A stretch of 6,058 nt of DNA from Comamonadaceae bacterium (lineage in GTDB: Bacteria; Pseudomonadota; Gammaproteobacteria; Burkholderiales; Burkholderiaceae_C). Within the stretch, counting starts at the first letter, position 1, and each line of letters begins with the position of its first letter. Below are positions 1 through 6,011 of the stretch, piece by piece. The stretch covers positions 1 to 6,058 of the forward strand of contig CANCCE010000166.1 of assembly GCA_947374505.1 (NCBI GenBank). The letters run 5' to 3'. Below the pieces are notes generated by a model, which saw only the letters and a list, made by a program, of their open reading frames with translations, did no database searches and was not told where the DNA came from. A program made the translations under genes and the position numbers.

Positions 1-29
1 CCCATCTGCCCCTCGAAAAGGAAAGTGAA

Positions 30-1340
30 ATGAAACTAGCCGACAACAAAGCCACCCTATCTTTCAGCAACGGCACGCCCAGCGTTGACTTGCCTGTTTA
101 CCAAGGCACCGTTGGCCCCGATGTGGTGGATATCCGCAAGCTGTACGCACAGACTGGCATGTTCACCTACGACCCTGGCTTCATGTCGACGGCGGCAACC
201 CAATCAGCCATCACCTATATCGACGGCGACAAAGGTGAGCTGTTGTACCGTGGCTACCCCATTGAGCAGCTCGCCACCAACTGCGATTACCTCGAGACCT
301 GTCACCTCTTGCTGTACGGCGAACTGCCTGACGCCAACCAGAAAAAAGATTTCGTCAGCCGCGTGACCAACCACACCATGGTCCACGAGCAGATGCAGTA
401 TTTCATGCGCGGTTTCCGCCGTGACGCGCACCCGATGGCCATCATGACTGGCTTGGTTGGCGCTCTCTCGGCCTTCTACCATGACAGCACCGACATCAAC
501 AATCCGGAACACCGCGAAATTGCCGCGATTCGTCTGATTGCCAAGATGCCGACCTTGGTCTCCATGGCTTACAAATACACCGTCGGCCAACCGTATGTGT
601 ACCCGCGCAACGACCTGAGCTACTCCGGTAATTTCCTGCACACGATGTTCTCCACACCGTGCGAAGAGTACAAGGTCAATCCAGTGCTCGAACGCGCCCT
701 CGACCGCATCTTCATCTTGCACGCGGACCATGAGCAAAACGCCTCGACATCGACCGTGCGCTTGTGCGGTTCGTCGGGCACCAACCCGTTTGCGGCCATT
801 GCTGCTGGCGTGGCCTGCCTCTGGGGCCCGGCCCACGGCGGCGCCAACGAAGCAGCACTGAACATGTTGACGGACATCCAAAACAGTGGCGGTGTCGAAA
901 ACATCGGTGAGTTCATCAAGCAGGTCAAAGACAAAAACTCAACCGTCAAGCTGATGGGTTTTGGTCACCGCGTTTACAAGAACTACGACCCGCGTGCCAA
1001 GCTCATGCAGGAAACCTGCAAAGAAGTGCTGCAAGAGATGGGTCTCGAGAATGACCCGCTGTTCAAGCTGGCGATGACGCTCGAAAAGATTGCCCTCGAA
1101 GACGATTATTTTGTCTCCCGCAAGCTCTACCCGAACGTCGACTTCTATTCGGGTATCGTCCAGCGCGCGATCGGTATCCCGGTGCCATTGTTCACCGCCG
1201 TCTTCGCTTTGGCGCGCACGGTCGGCTGGATCGCTCAGCTGAACGAAATGATCGGCGACCCTGAGTACAAAATTGGTCGTCCGCGTCAGCTGTTCACGGG
1301 TGCAACACCCCGCGATGTCAAGCCTATCGGTCAACGCTGA
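30..1340 (+). CDS. gltA: Type II citrate synthase
   Basis: Citrate synthase condenses acetyl-CoA with oxaloacetate to give citrate and CoA, the entry step of the TCA cycle, in the cytoplasm. The 436-residue product is the usual length for the hexameric, NADH-sensitive Gram-negative type (E. coli GltA has 427). Visible family motifs are HADHEQN at 231-237, GPAHGG at 266-271 with the expected catalytic His269, GFGHRVYK at 311-318 with His313, and YPNVDFYSG at 367-375 with the expected catalytic Asp371. The C-terminal GRPRQLFTG at 416-424 is also typical. The ATG at 30 is preceded by a purine-rich AAAAGGAAAG (16-25) at good spacing, which supports this start. A strong hairpin terminator follows the stop, so the gene probably ends its own transcript. 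In related bacteria gltA often closes the sdh operon, but the upstream side is outside the window. No oddity is seen in the gene. Confidence 0.98.
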   Translation: MKLADNKATLSFSNGTPSVDLPVYQGTVGPDVVDIRKLYAQTGMFTYDPGFMSTAATQSAITYIDGDKGELLYRGYPIEQLATNCDYLETCHLLLYGELPDANQKKDFVSRVTNHTMVHEQMQYFMRGFRRDAHPMAIMTGLVGALSAFYHDSTDINNPEHREIAAIRLIAKMPTLVSMAYKYTVGQPYVYPRNDLSYSGNFLHTMFSTPCEEYKVNPVLERALDRIFILHADHEQNASTSTVRLCGSSGTNPFAAIAAGVACLWGPAHGGANEAALNMLTDIQNSGGVENIGEFIKQVKDKNSTVKLMGFGHRVYKNYDPRAKLMQETCKEVLQEMGLENDPLFKLAMTLEKIALEDDYFVSRKLYPNVDFYSGIVQRAIGIPVPLFTAVFALARTVGWIAQLNEMIGDPEYKIGRPRQLFTGATPRDVKPIGQR

Positions 1341-1372
1341 AGTGCTGATGGCTTTTTGAAAAGCCCATTCTG

Positions 1373-1406
1373 AAAAGCCTGCCGACCCTGTGTCGGCGGG
1401 CTTTTT
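1373..1406 (+). terminator. Intrinsic terminator of gltA
   Basis: A 14-base arm, AAAAGCCTGCCGAC (1373-1386), pairs with GTCGGCGGGCTTTT (1392-1405) across the 5-base loop CCTGT. The only imperfection is one U-G wobble (1380 with 1398). The stem runs into a T tract at 1402-1406. It starts 33 bases after the gltA stop. The A-rich left arm could also work in the opposite direction. This is a textbook rho-independent structure and probably separates gltA transcription from the genes downstream. Confidence 0.9.
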
Positions 1407-1597
1407 ACATCAAGAGCCGTTCATTTCAAAACACCCAAAACTCCACGATTGGCCACACCGTCTTGAAACACATCGCCAGTTCTGCCGCACTGCGGTTGGC
1501 TTTGGCTAGCGCGAAGTCACCTCAGTCGTGCAGTTGCGCACTAGGGGTCTGCACAGCATGGGAAAGTCTCGCTGAATACCGCTGGGAATCGGTGCAA
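1407..1597. other. Gap with no defensible gene
   Basis: This stretch lies between the gltA terminator and the preferred start of the small protein gene. The reading frame of that gene stays open back to a TTG at 1463, so part of the stretch could code for an N-terminal extension, but the extra residues look like no domain I know. It must presumably contain the promoter for the next two genes if the gltA terminator is efficient, yet I see no good pair of -35 and -10 boxes. A perfect tandem TTGGCT repeat sits at 1496-1507, probably by chance. Near 1584-1596 there is a short string resembling a cobalamin-riboswitch core piece, without the rest of the fold. Confidence 0.5.
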
Positions 1598-1843
1598 ATG
1601 ACCGCGGTCGGCACCCTGCGAGACCCAGCAATAGACGAACCAAGCCTAGAGGAATGCCATCCGCAAGCCACGCGTTACGACTCACCGAACGCACCCATTG
1701 CGCCTGCCTATTTCCCCTACAACCAATGTGATGTGTGGCACTGCACACGCTGTGAACGCCACTTGTTGCGTTATACCGAATTTGGCGGTTACAACGTCGA
1801 CCCGCGCGTGCGGGTGCTCGACATCGAGAAAATTATCGGCTGA
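1598..1843 (+). CDS. Small CxxC protein of unknown function
   Basis: From the ATG at 1598 the product is 81 residues and soluble, with no signal peptide or membrane segment. I recall similar uncharacterised proteins in Burkholderiales but know no function. The likely core is residues 20-70: C20, then a ATRYDSP stretch (24-30), PIAPAYFPYNQCDVW (33-47), the pair C49-x2-C52, and LLRYTEFGGY (56-65). With C44 and H55 the spacing C-x4-C-x2-C-x2-H could bind one metal such as zinc; that is inference, since only one CxxC pair is present. The open frame extends back to a TTG at 1463 (126 residues), but the additional 45 residues look unconserved in character and have no recognisable Shine-Dalgarno. 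GGGA at 1584-1587 sits about 10 bases before the preferred ATG. The stop is 7 bases before the next gene, so the two are probably co-transcribed. Confidence 0.7.
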   Translation: MTAVGTLRDPAIDEPSLEECHPQATRYDSPNAPIAPAYFPYNQCDVWHCTRCERHLLRYTEFGGYNVDPRVRVLDIEKIIG

Positions 1844-1850
1844 GACTCGC

Positions 1851-2534
1851 ATGACGACAAGCCCTGCCCCCCAAGCGCCCCAACAACCCTTCAGTGTGGC
1901 TGCAGTGCTATTGGCAGCAGGTGCAGGATCGCGCATGGGCTACAAGCCAAAATCATTGCTGGAGCTCGACGGTGTACCGCTGATACGCCGCCAGATCATG
2001 GCCTTGCAGGGCGCTGGCGTGACGGAACTGGTGGTCGTGCTGGGCCATCATGCGAGCAAGATAGCGCTGCAGCTGCAAGACTTGGCCGTCAAACCGGTCA
2101 CCAACCCGAACACGCAGGCCAGCCCGATCTCTTCGCAGCGGCTGGGGCTGCAAAGCCTGAGTGGCCAGACCGACGCCGTGTTGATGGCGCTGGCCGATCA
2201 ACCCTTGATCGACGCACAGGATGTTAGGCAACTGATAGACGCTTTCGAGCAACGGCCTGAGGGCACAAACCTGCTTTTTCCGCGCGTTGAAGGCCAACCT
2301 GGTAACCCGGTCATCTTCACGGCGGCGGTACGCATTGCCATGCTGGCCTGCCCGTCCGAGGTCGGCTGCAAGCAGTGGCGGCAGCAACATGCAGCGCAAG
2401 TTCAAGCCTTCGATTGCGATAACCCGCATTTTGTGCAAGACCTTGATACCCCCGAAGACATCGAAAAATTTAGCCAAAGCAGTGGCCGACAGTTGCAATG
2501 GCCGACCCCAACTCTTTCATCGCGTCTCTCATAG
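1851..2534 (+). CDS. MobA/MocA-like nucleotidyltransferase family protein
   Basis: The 227-residue product has the sugar-nucleotide-transferase-like fold of the MobA-like NTP transferase family. LAAGAGSRMG (21-30) is the nucleotide-binding loop and PKSLL (33-37) follows it, with Lys34 as the expected phosphate-contacting residue. NPNTQASPISSQRLGL (85-100) and ADQPL (115-119) match the metal and substrate region. GNPVIF (151-156), VGCKQW (171-176) and DLDTPEDI (197-204) match the C-terminal half of MocA-type proteins. MocA uses CTP to make molybdopterin cytosine dinucleotide, but no molybdoenzyme or cofactor gene is nearby, so the substrate is open. The frame is open upstream to 1698, but that portion overlaps the preceding gene and precedes the conserved fold; the ATG at 1851 lies 20 codons before the loop and 7 bases after the previous stop. 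The site before it is weak, consistent with coupling. Family assignment is firm; exact role is not. Confidence 0.88.
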   Translation: MTTSPAPQAPQQPFSVAAVLLAAGAGSRMGYKPKSLLELDGVPLIRRQIMALQGAGVTELVVVLGHHASKIALQLQDLAVKPVTNPNTQASPISSQRLGLQSLSGQTDAVLMALADQPLIDAQDVRQLIDAFEQRPEGTNLLFPRVEGQPGNPVIFTAAVRIAMLACPSEVGCKQWRQQHAAQVQAFDCDNPHFVQDLDTPEDIEKFSQSSGRQLQWPTPTLSSRLS

Positions 2535-2537
2535 CTT

Positions 2538-2543
2538 TAAAAT
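2538..2543 (+). promoter_or_regulatory. Possible -10 box for leuC
   Basis: TAAAAT matches TATAAT at five of six positions. It lies in an A/T-rich patch (2536-2549) between the stop of the nucleotidyltransferase gene and leuC, unlike the G+C-richer surroundings. At the proper distance upstream I find only a poor -35 candidate (around 2514-2519, CTTTCA), so this is a tentative call. If used, the leuC leader would be very short, leaving no room for a leucine attenuator. Confidence 0.25.
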
Positions 2544-2554
2544 AAAAATCCCCG

Positions 2555-2559
2555 AAGGA
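2555..2559 (+). promoter_or_regulatory. leuC: Shine-Dalgarno site of leuC
   Basis: AAGGA lies 5 bases before the ATG at 2565 and fixes the leuC start. It is one of only two clear ribosome binding sites in the window, the other being that of gltA. Confidence 0.8.
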
Positions 2560-2564
2560 AACAA

Positions 2565-4013
2565 ATGCGAACCCTCTACGACAAGATTTGGGACGAACAC
2601 GTCGTCCACACCGAAGAAGATGGCACATCCATCCTCTACATCGACCGCCATCTGGTCCATGAAGTGACCAGCCCACAAGCCTTTGAAGGCCTGCGCGAAG
2701 CCGGCCGCAAGGTCTGGCGCATCAGCTCCATCGTCGCCACCGCCGACCACAACACGCCGACCACCGGCTGGGAGCTGGGTTACGACGGCTTGACAGACGC
2801 GGTCGGCAAAGAACAAGTTCTTGCGCTGGACAGCAACATCGCGGAGTTCGGCGCTGCCGCCTACTTCCCGTTTCTCTCCAAGCGGCAAGGCATCATTCAC
2901 GTCATGGGGCCTGAGAATGGCGCCACGCTGCCCGGCATGACCGTCGTCTGCGGCGACTCTCACACCTCCACGCACGGCGCCTTTGGCGCTCTGGCGCACG
3001 GCATTGGCACCAGCGAGGTCGAGCACGTCATGGCAACGCAAACGTTGCTAGCCAAAAAGGCCAAAAACCTGCTGATCAAAGTCGAAGGCACCTTGGCACC
3101 GGGCCTGACCGGTAAAGACATTGTGCTGGCCATCATCGGCAAAATAGGCACCGCTGGCGGCACTGGTTACACCATCGAATTTGGCGGCGCGGCGATCCGT
3201 GCGCTGAGCATGGAAGGCCGCATGACGGTCTGCAACATGGCGATCGAAGCCGGCGCGCGCGCCGGGTTGGTAGCGGTCGACCAAAAAACCATCGACTACG
3301 TCAAGGGCCGTTTACTTGCGCCCGGCACTGACCCAAAAACCGGCCAATTTGTCGGTGGCCCCGAGTGGGACATGGCGGTGCAATACTGGAACACCTTGCG
3401 CTCTGACGCTGGTGCCAAATTTGATGCCGTGGTCGAACTCGACGCCGGCAGAATCCGGCCACAGGTCACCTGGGGCACCTCGCCTGAGATGGTGCTGTCG
3501 ATCGAAGACAGCCTGCCCGATCCGGACAAAGAAAAAGACGCCAACAAACGCGATGCCATCGAGCGCGCCTTGACCTACATGGGTCTGGCTCCCGGCAAAG
3601 CGATCAACGACATCATGATCGACAAAGTCTTTATCGGCTCTTGCACCAACAGCCGCATTGAAGATATCCGCGAAGCCGCGGCCATCGTGAAAAAGATCGG
3701 CCAAAAAGTCGCTAAAAACGTCAAACTCGCCATGGTCGTGCCGGGCTCCGGCTTGGTCAAGGAACAAGCAGAACGCGAAGGTCTCGACAAGATTTTTGTG
3801 GCCGCTGGTTTTGAATGGCGCGAACCAGGTTGCTCGATGTGCCTCGCCATGAATGCCGACCGACTGGAACCGGGTGAACGCTGTGCTTCGACCAGCAACC
3901 GTAACTTCGAAGGCCGTCAAGGCGCCGGCGGACGAACTCATCTGGTCAGCCCGGCGATGGCCGCCGCCGCCGCCGTGCATGGCCACTTTGTTGACATCCG
4001 TAAATTTTCTTAA
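2565..4013 (+). CDS. leuC: 3-isopropylmalate dehydratase large subunit
   Basis: LeuC is the iron-sulfur subunit of isopropylmalate isomerase. With LeuD it converts 2-isopropylmalate to 3-isopropylmalate by dehydration and rehydration in leucine synthesis, in the cytoplasm. The 482-residue product has the usual length of the bacterial proteobacterial type. Aconitase-family signatures are intact: IDRHLVHEVTSPQAFEGLR at 26-44, DHNTPT at 61-66, GDSHTSTHGAFGALAHGIG at 130-148, GSCTNSR at 358-364 and EPGCSMCLAMN at 420-430. Cys360, Cys423 and Cys426 are the expected ligands of the 4Fe-4S cluster. The tail ERCASTSNRNFEGRQG (438-453) is also standard. The start is set by AAGGA just upstream. The gene leads the block leuC - lipoprotein - leuD - leuB. 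A GCC run at 3960-3974 encodes the alanine run before VHGHF near the C terminus, which is normal for the family. Confidence 0.98.
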   Translation: MRTLYDKIWDEHVVHTEEDGTSILYIDRHLVHEVTSPQAFEGLREAGRKVWRISSIVATADHNTPTTGWELGYDGLTDAVGKEQVLALDSNIAEFGAAAYFPFLSKRQGIIHVMGPENGATLPGMTVVCGDSHTSTHGAFGALAHGIGTSEVEHVMATQTLLAKKAKNLLIKVEGTLAPGLTGKDIVLAIIGKIGTAGGTGYTIEFGGAAIRALSMEGRMTVCNMAIEAGARAGLVAVDQKTIDYVKGRLLAPGTDPKTGQFVGGPEWDMAVQYWNTLRSDAGAKFDAVVELDAGRIRPQVTWGTSPEMVLSIEDSLPDPDKEKDANKRDAIERALTYMGLAPGKAINDIMIDKVFIGSCTNSRIEDIREAAAIVKKIGQKVAKNVKLAMVVPGSGLVKEQAEREGLDKIFVAAGFEWREPGCSMCLAMNADRLEPGERCASTSNRNFEGRQGAGGRTHLVSPAMAAAAAVHGHFVDIRKFS

Positions 4014-4027
4014 ATCCAAGAACCACC

Positions 4028-4159
4028 ATGACCCGCAAAATCATCACTCTTTTTTGCGTCACGCTCTCTGTGCTCGTGACGGGCTGCAATACGATGCGCG
4101 GCCTCGGGCAGGACGTACAAAAAGCAGGCGCCGCGGTTGAAAACGCGGCCAAGAAATAA
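4028..4159 (+). CDS. Entericidin-like small lipoprotein
   Basis: This 43-residue gene sits in the gap between leuC and leuD. Residues 2-4 give a positive start (TRK), residues 5-18 form a hydrophobic signal segment, and LVTGC at 16-20 is a lipobox with Cys20 as the predicted lipidated residue. The mature part begins NTMRGLGQDVQKAG, close to the CNTTRGVGEDI pattern of E. coli entericidin B as I recall it, and ends in AAKK. Asn at +2 after the cysteine is compatible with outer-membrane sorting. Entericidins are tiny envelope lipoproteins linked to stress and programmed-lysis phenotypes in enteric bacteria; whether this one does that is unknown. The start is 14 bases after the leuC stop with only a weak AAG-type site; the stop is 13 bases before leuD. 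It is therefore almost certainly in the leuCDB transcript. The gene is short, but lipobox and family pattern make it credible. Confidence 0.85.
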   Translation: MTRKIITLFCVTLSVLVTGCNTMRGLGQDVQKAGAAVENAAKK

Positions 4160-4172
4160 ACCGACTACTCCC

Positions 4173-4823
4173 ATGCAAAAATTCACCGTACACCAAGGCC
4201 TGGTGGCCCCCATGGACCGCGAAAACGTGGACACGGACGCCATCATTCCAAAGCAGTTTCTCAAGTCAATCAGGAAGACCGGCTTCGGCCCCAATCTGTT
4301 TGACGCCTGGCGCTACCTCGACGCCGGCTTTCCCGGCCAAGACCCGGCCTCACGCAAGCCGAACCCTGACTTCGTGCTGAACCAGTCACGCTACCAAGGC
4401 GCATCCGTCTTGCTGGCTCGCAAAAACTTTGGCTGCGGCTCCTCGCGCGAACACGCGCCTTGGGCCCTCGATCAATATGGCTTTCGGGCCATCATTGCGC
4501 CCAGTTACGCCGACATCTTTTTCAACAACAGCTTCAAAAACGGCTTGTTACCGATCGTCTTGCCGGAAGCCCAAGTGAGCCAGCTGTTTGCCGACGCCTT
4601 GGCGTTTCCAGGCTACCAGTTGACCATTGATCTCGAACGCCAAGTGGTGATCAAGCCGCAAGGCGAAGAACTCTCGTTCGACGTCCAGCCTTTTCGCAAG
4701 TTCTGTCTGTTGGGCGGTCTAGACGACATTGGCCTGACCTTGCGACACAGCGACAAAATCAAAGCCTTTGAGTCTGCGCGTCTGGCCACCAAACCGTGGC
4801 TAGCCCACACGCACCACGCTTAA
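4173..4823 (+). CDS. leuD: 3-isopropylmalate dehydratase small subunit
   Basis: LeuD is the small, substrate-specificity subunit of isopropylmalate isomerase and acts with LeuC. The product is 216 residues, the normal length for the proteobacterial form. Family motifs are complete: ENVDTDAIIPKQFLK at 17-31, GFGPNLFDAWRY at 37-48, the swivelling-domain loop NFGCGSSREHAPWAL at 85-99, ADIFFNNSFKNGLLPI at 113-128, and GGLDDIGLTL at 181-190. I chose the ATG at 4173, which gives the typical MQKFTVHQG beginning. The frame is open back to a TTG at 4137, but that would overlap the lipoprotein gene and add 12 residues foreign to the family. No Shine-Dalgarno is visible before 4173, so translation may depend on ribosomes finishing the lipoprotein gene 13 bases upstream; that is inference. 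Confidence 0.98.
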   Translation: MQKFTVHQGLVAPMDRENVDTDAIIPKQFLKSIRKTGFGPNLFDAWRYLDAGFPGQDPASRKPNPDFVLNQSRYQGASVLLARKNFGCGSSREHAPWALDQYGFRAIIAPSYADIFFNNSFKNGLLPIVLPEAQVSQLFADALAFPGYQLTIDLERQVVIKPQGEELSFDVQPFRKFCLLGGLDDIGLTLRHSDKIKAFESARLATKPWLAHTHHA

Positions 4824-4848
4824 TCTTTCGACCTTTTGGGCTGACATC

Positions 4849-4862
4849 GCGCAACTTTGCGC
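4849..4862 (+). other. Small hairpin between leuD and leuB
   Basis: GCGCA (4849-4853) and TGCGC (4858-4862) can pair around the loop ACTT. The arm is followed by a C-rich CCCCC and then TTT rather than a T tract, so it is a poor terminator. The 83-base leuD-leuB gap holds nothing else I can name with confidence. Confidence 0.35.
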
Positions 4863-4906
4863 CCCCCTTTAATTCGCGGCTTCGACCGCAACGCATGAAT
4901 GGCTAG

Positions 4907-5980
4907 ATGATGAAAATCGCAATACTTCCCGGTGATGGCATCGGCACCGAAATCGTGGCCGAAGCAGTCAAGGTTCTGAAAGTTCTAGATTTGGACATGA
5001 CACTTGAAACCGCACTGGTCGGCGGTGCCGCTTTTGACGCTCACGGGCACCCCTTGCCTGAATCAACACTGGCACTGGCCAAGGCCTCGGATGCAATTTT
5101 GTTTGGCGCTGTCGGCGACTGGAAATACGACACACTGGACCGACCACTCCGGCCTGAGCAAGCCATATTGGGCCTGCGCAAAAACCTCGCCTTGTTTGCC
5201 AACTTTCGCCCAGCCATCTGCTACCCGCAATTGGTTGACGCTTCCAGCCTGAAGCGCGAGTTGGTGTCGGGCCTCGACATCCTCATCATTCGTGAGCTGA
5301 CGGGAGACATTTACTTTGGCCAACCACGCGGTCGCCGCGTCGCCACCGACGGACACTTCCCGGGCAGCGAAGAAGCCTTCGACACCATGCGCTATTCGCG
5401 TCCGGAAATCGAACGCATTGCCCACGTGGCTTTTCAAGCGGCACGCAAACGCAGCCAACGCGTTACCAGCGTTGACAAAGCCAATGTGCTGGAAACCTTC
5501 CAGCTCTGGAAAGACGTGGTGACCGAAGTCGGCCTGCAATATCCTGACGTCGCGCTGGACCACATGTACGTCGACAACGCTGCCATGCAGCTGGTGAAAG
5601 CACCGAAAAAATTTGACGTGGTGGTCACCGGCAACATGTTTGGAGATATTTTGAGCGACGCTGCGGCCATGCTCACCGGCAGTATTGGCATGTTGCCATC
5701 GGCCAGCCTGAACGCTAAAAATCAGGGACTCTACGAACCGAGCCACGGCAGCGCACCAGACATCGCCGGCAAAGGCGTGGCGAATCCGCTGGCGACGATT
5801 TTGAGCGCCGCCATGATGCTGCGCTTCAGTTTGAACCAGCCCGAGGCTGCAGCACGCATTGAAAAAGCCGTGGACGCCGTCTTGAGCCAGGGCCTGCGCA
5901 CGCCAGACATCTACAGCGAAGGCACCTCACGCGTCGGCACCGTCGAGATGGGGGATGCGGTTGTGAAGGCGTTGGGCTGA
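4907..5980 (+). CDS. leuB: 3-isopropylmalate dehydrogenase
   Basis: LeuB oxidises and decarboxylates 3-isopropylmalate with NAD+ to 2-oxoisocaproate, the last leucine-specific step before transamination, in the cytoplasm. The 357-residue product is of normal length. Visible motifs are LPGDGIGTEI at 7-16, FGAVGD at 66-71, the substrate-binding LRKNLALFANFRP at 90-102, RELTGDIYFG at 129-138, Lys191 in SVDKANVLE, and YVDNAAMQLV at 221-230. The dehydrogenase signature follows with GNMFGDILSDAAAMLTGSIG at 242-261, and the NAD-binding end YEPSHGSAPDIAGKGVANP lies at 277-295. Two ATGs lie side by side at 4907 and 4910; the second would give the commoner MKIAILPGDGIG beginning, so the start may be 4910 (356 residues). 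No clear Shine-Dalgarno precedes either. The gene is 83 bases after leuD, in the same direction, and probably in the same operon, though a separate promoter cannot be ruled out. Confidence 0.98.
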   Translation: MMKIAILPGDGIGTEIVAEAVKVLKVLDLDMTLETALVGGAAFDAHGHPLPESTLALAKASDAILFGAVGDWKYDTLDRPLRPEQAILGLRKNLALFANFRPAICYPQLVDASSLKRELVSGLDILIIRELTGDIYFGQPRGRRVATDGHFPGSEEAFDTMRYSRPEIERIAHVAFQAARKRSQRVTSVDKANVLETFQLWKDVVTEVGLQYPDVALDHMYVDNAAMQLVKAPKKFDVVVTGNMFGDILSDAAAMLTGSIGMLPSASLNAKNQGLYEPSHGSAPDIAGKGVANPLATILSAAMMLRFSLNQPEAAARIEKAVDAVLSQGLRTPDIYSEGTSRVGTVEMGDAVVKALG

Positions 5981-6011
5981 GTCCCCGTGAACGGAGTCTG
6001 CCCGCTTTTTT
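5973..6011 (+). terminator. Possible imperfect terminator of leuB
   Basis: GGGC (5974-5977), overlapping the leuB stop, can pair with GCCC (6000-6003). The interior can fold as an imperfect CCG/CGG hairpin (5985-5987 with 5992-5994 region, loop near TGAA). Six T residues follow at 6006-6011. The mismatches make it much weaker than the gltA terminator, but position and T tract fit the end of the leucine block. Confidence 0.4.

Noticed and set aside
204..881. 225-codon open frame on the minus strand inside gltA
   Set aside because: It lies wholly antisense to an intact citrate synthase gene, has no recognisable domain, and is the expected by-product of G+C-rich codon use.
1463..1597. TTG start at 1463 for the CxxC protein
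   Set aside because: The extra 45 residues look like no domain and no Shine-Dalgarno precedes the TTG; the ATG at 1598 is preferred, though this is not certain.
1584..1640. Cobalamin riboswitch
   Set aside because: GGGAATCGGTGCAAAT and the later GGTCGGCACCCTGC recall parts of the consensus, but the central GCCACTG-type box and the P-stem order are missing, half of it is inside the likely coding region, and the genes downstream are not B12-related as far as can be seen.
1698..1850. N-terminal extension of the nucleotidyltransferase
   Set aside because: It overlaps the CxxC protein gene in another frame, has no family resemblance, and the ATG at 1851 already gives a complete fold.
3958..3975. 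GCC repeat as a microsatellite
   Set aside because: It only encodes the alanine run that is normal near the C terminus of LeuC.
3312..4019. 235-codon open frame on the minus strand inside leuC
   Set aside because: Antisense shadow of leuC with no domain or ribosome site; composition mirrors the leuC codons.
4137..4172. Upstream TTG start for leuD
   Set aside because: It would overlap the lipoprotein gene and add 12 residues not typical of LeuD; the ATG at 4173 gives the standard beginning.
4876..4889. GCGG/CCGC hairpin before leuB
   Set aside because: Only four base pairs with a mismatch at the loop; too weak to call a regulatory structure.
5063..5746. 227-codon open frame on the minus strand inside leuB
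   Set aside because: Antisense shadow of leuB with no recognisable motif.
2565..5980. Leucine attenuator or leader peptide
   Set aside because: No short frame rich in leucine codons and no terminator-antiterminator pair is present before leuC.
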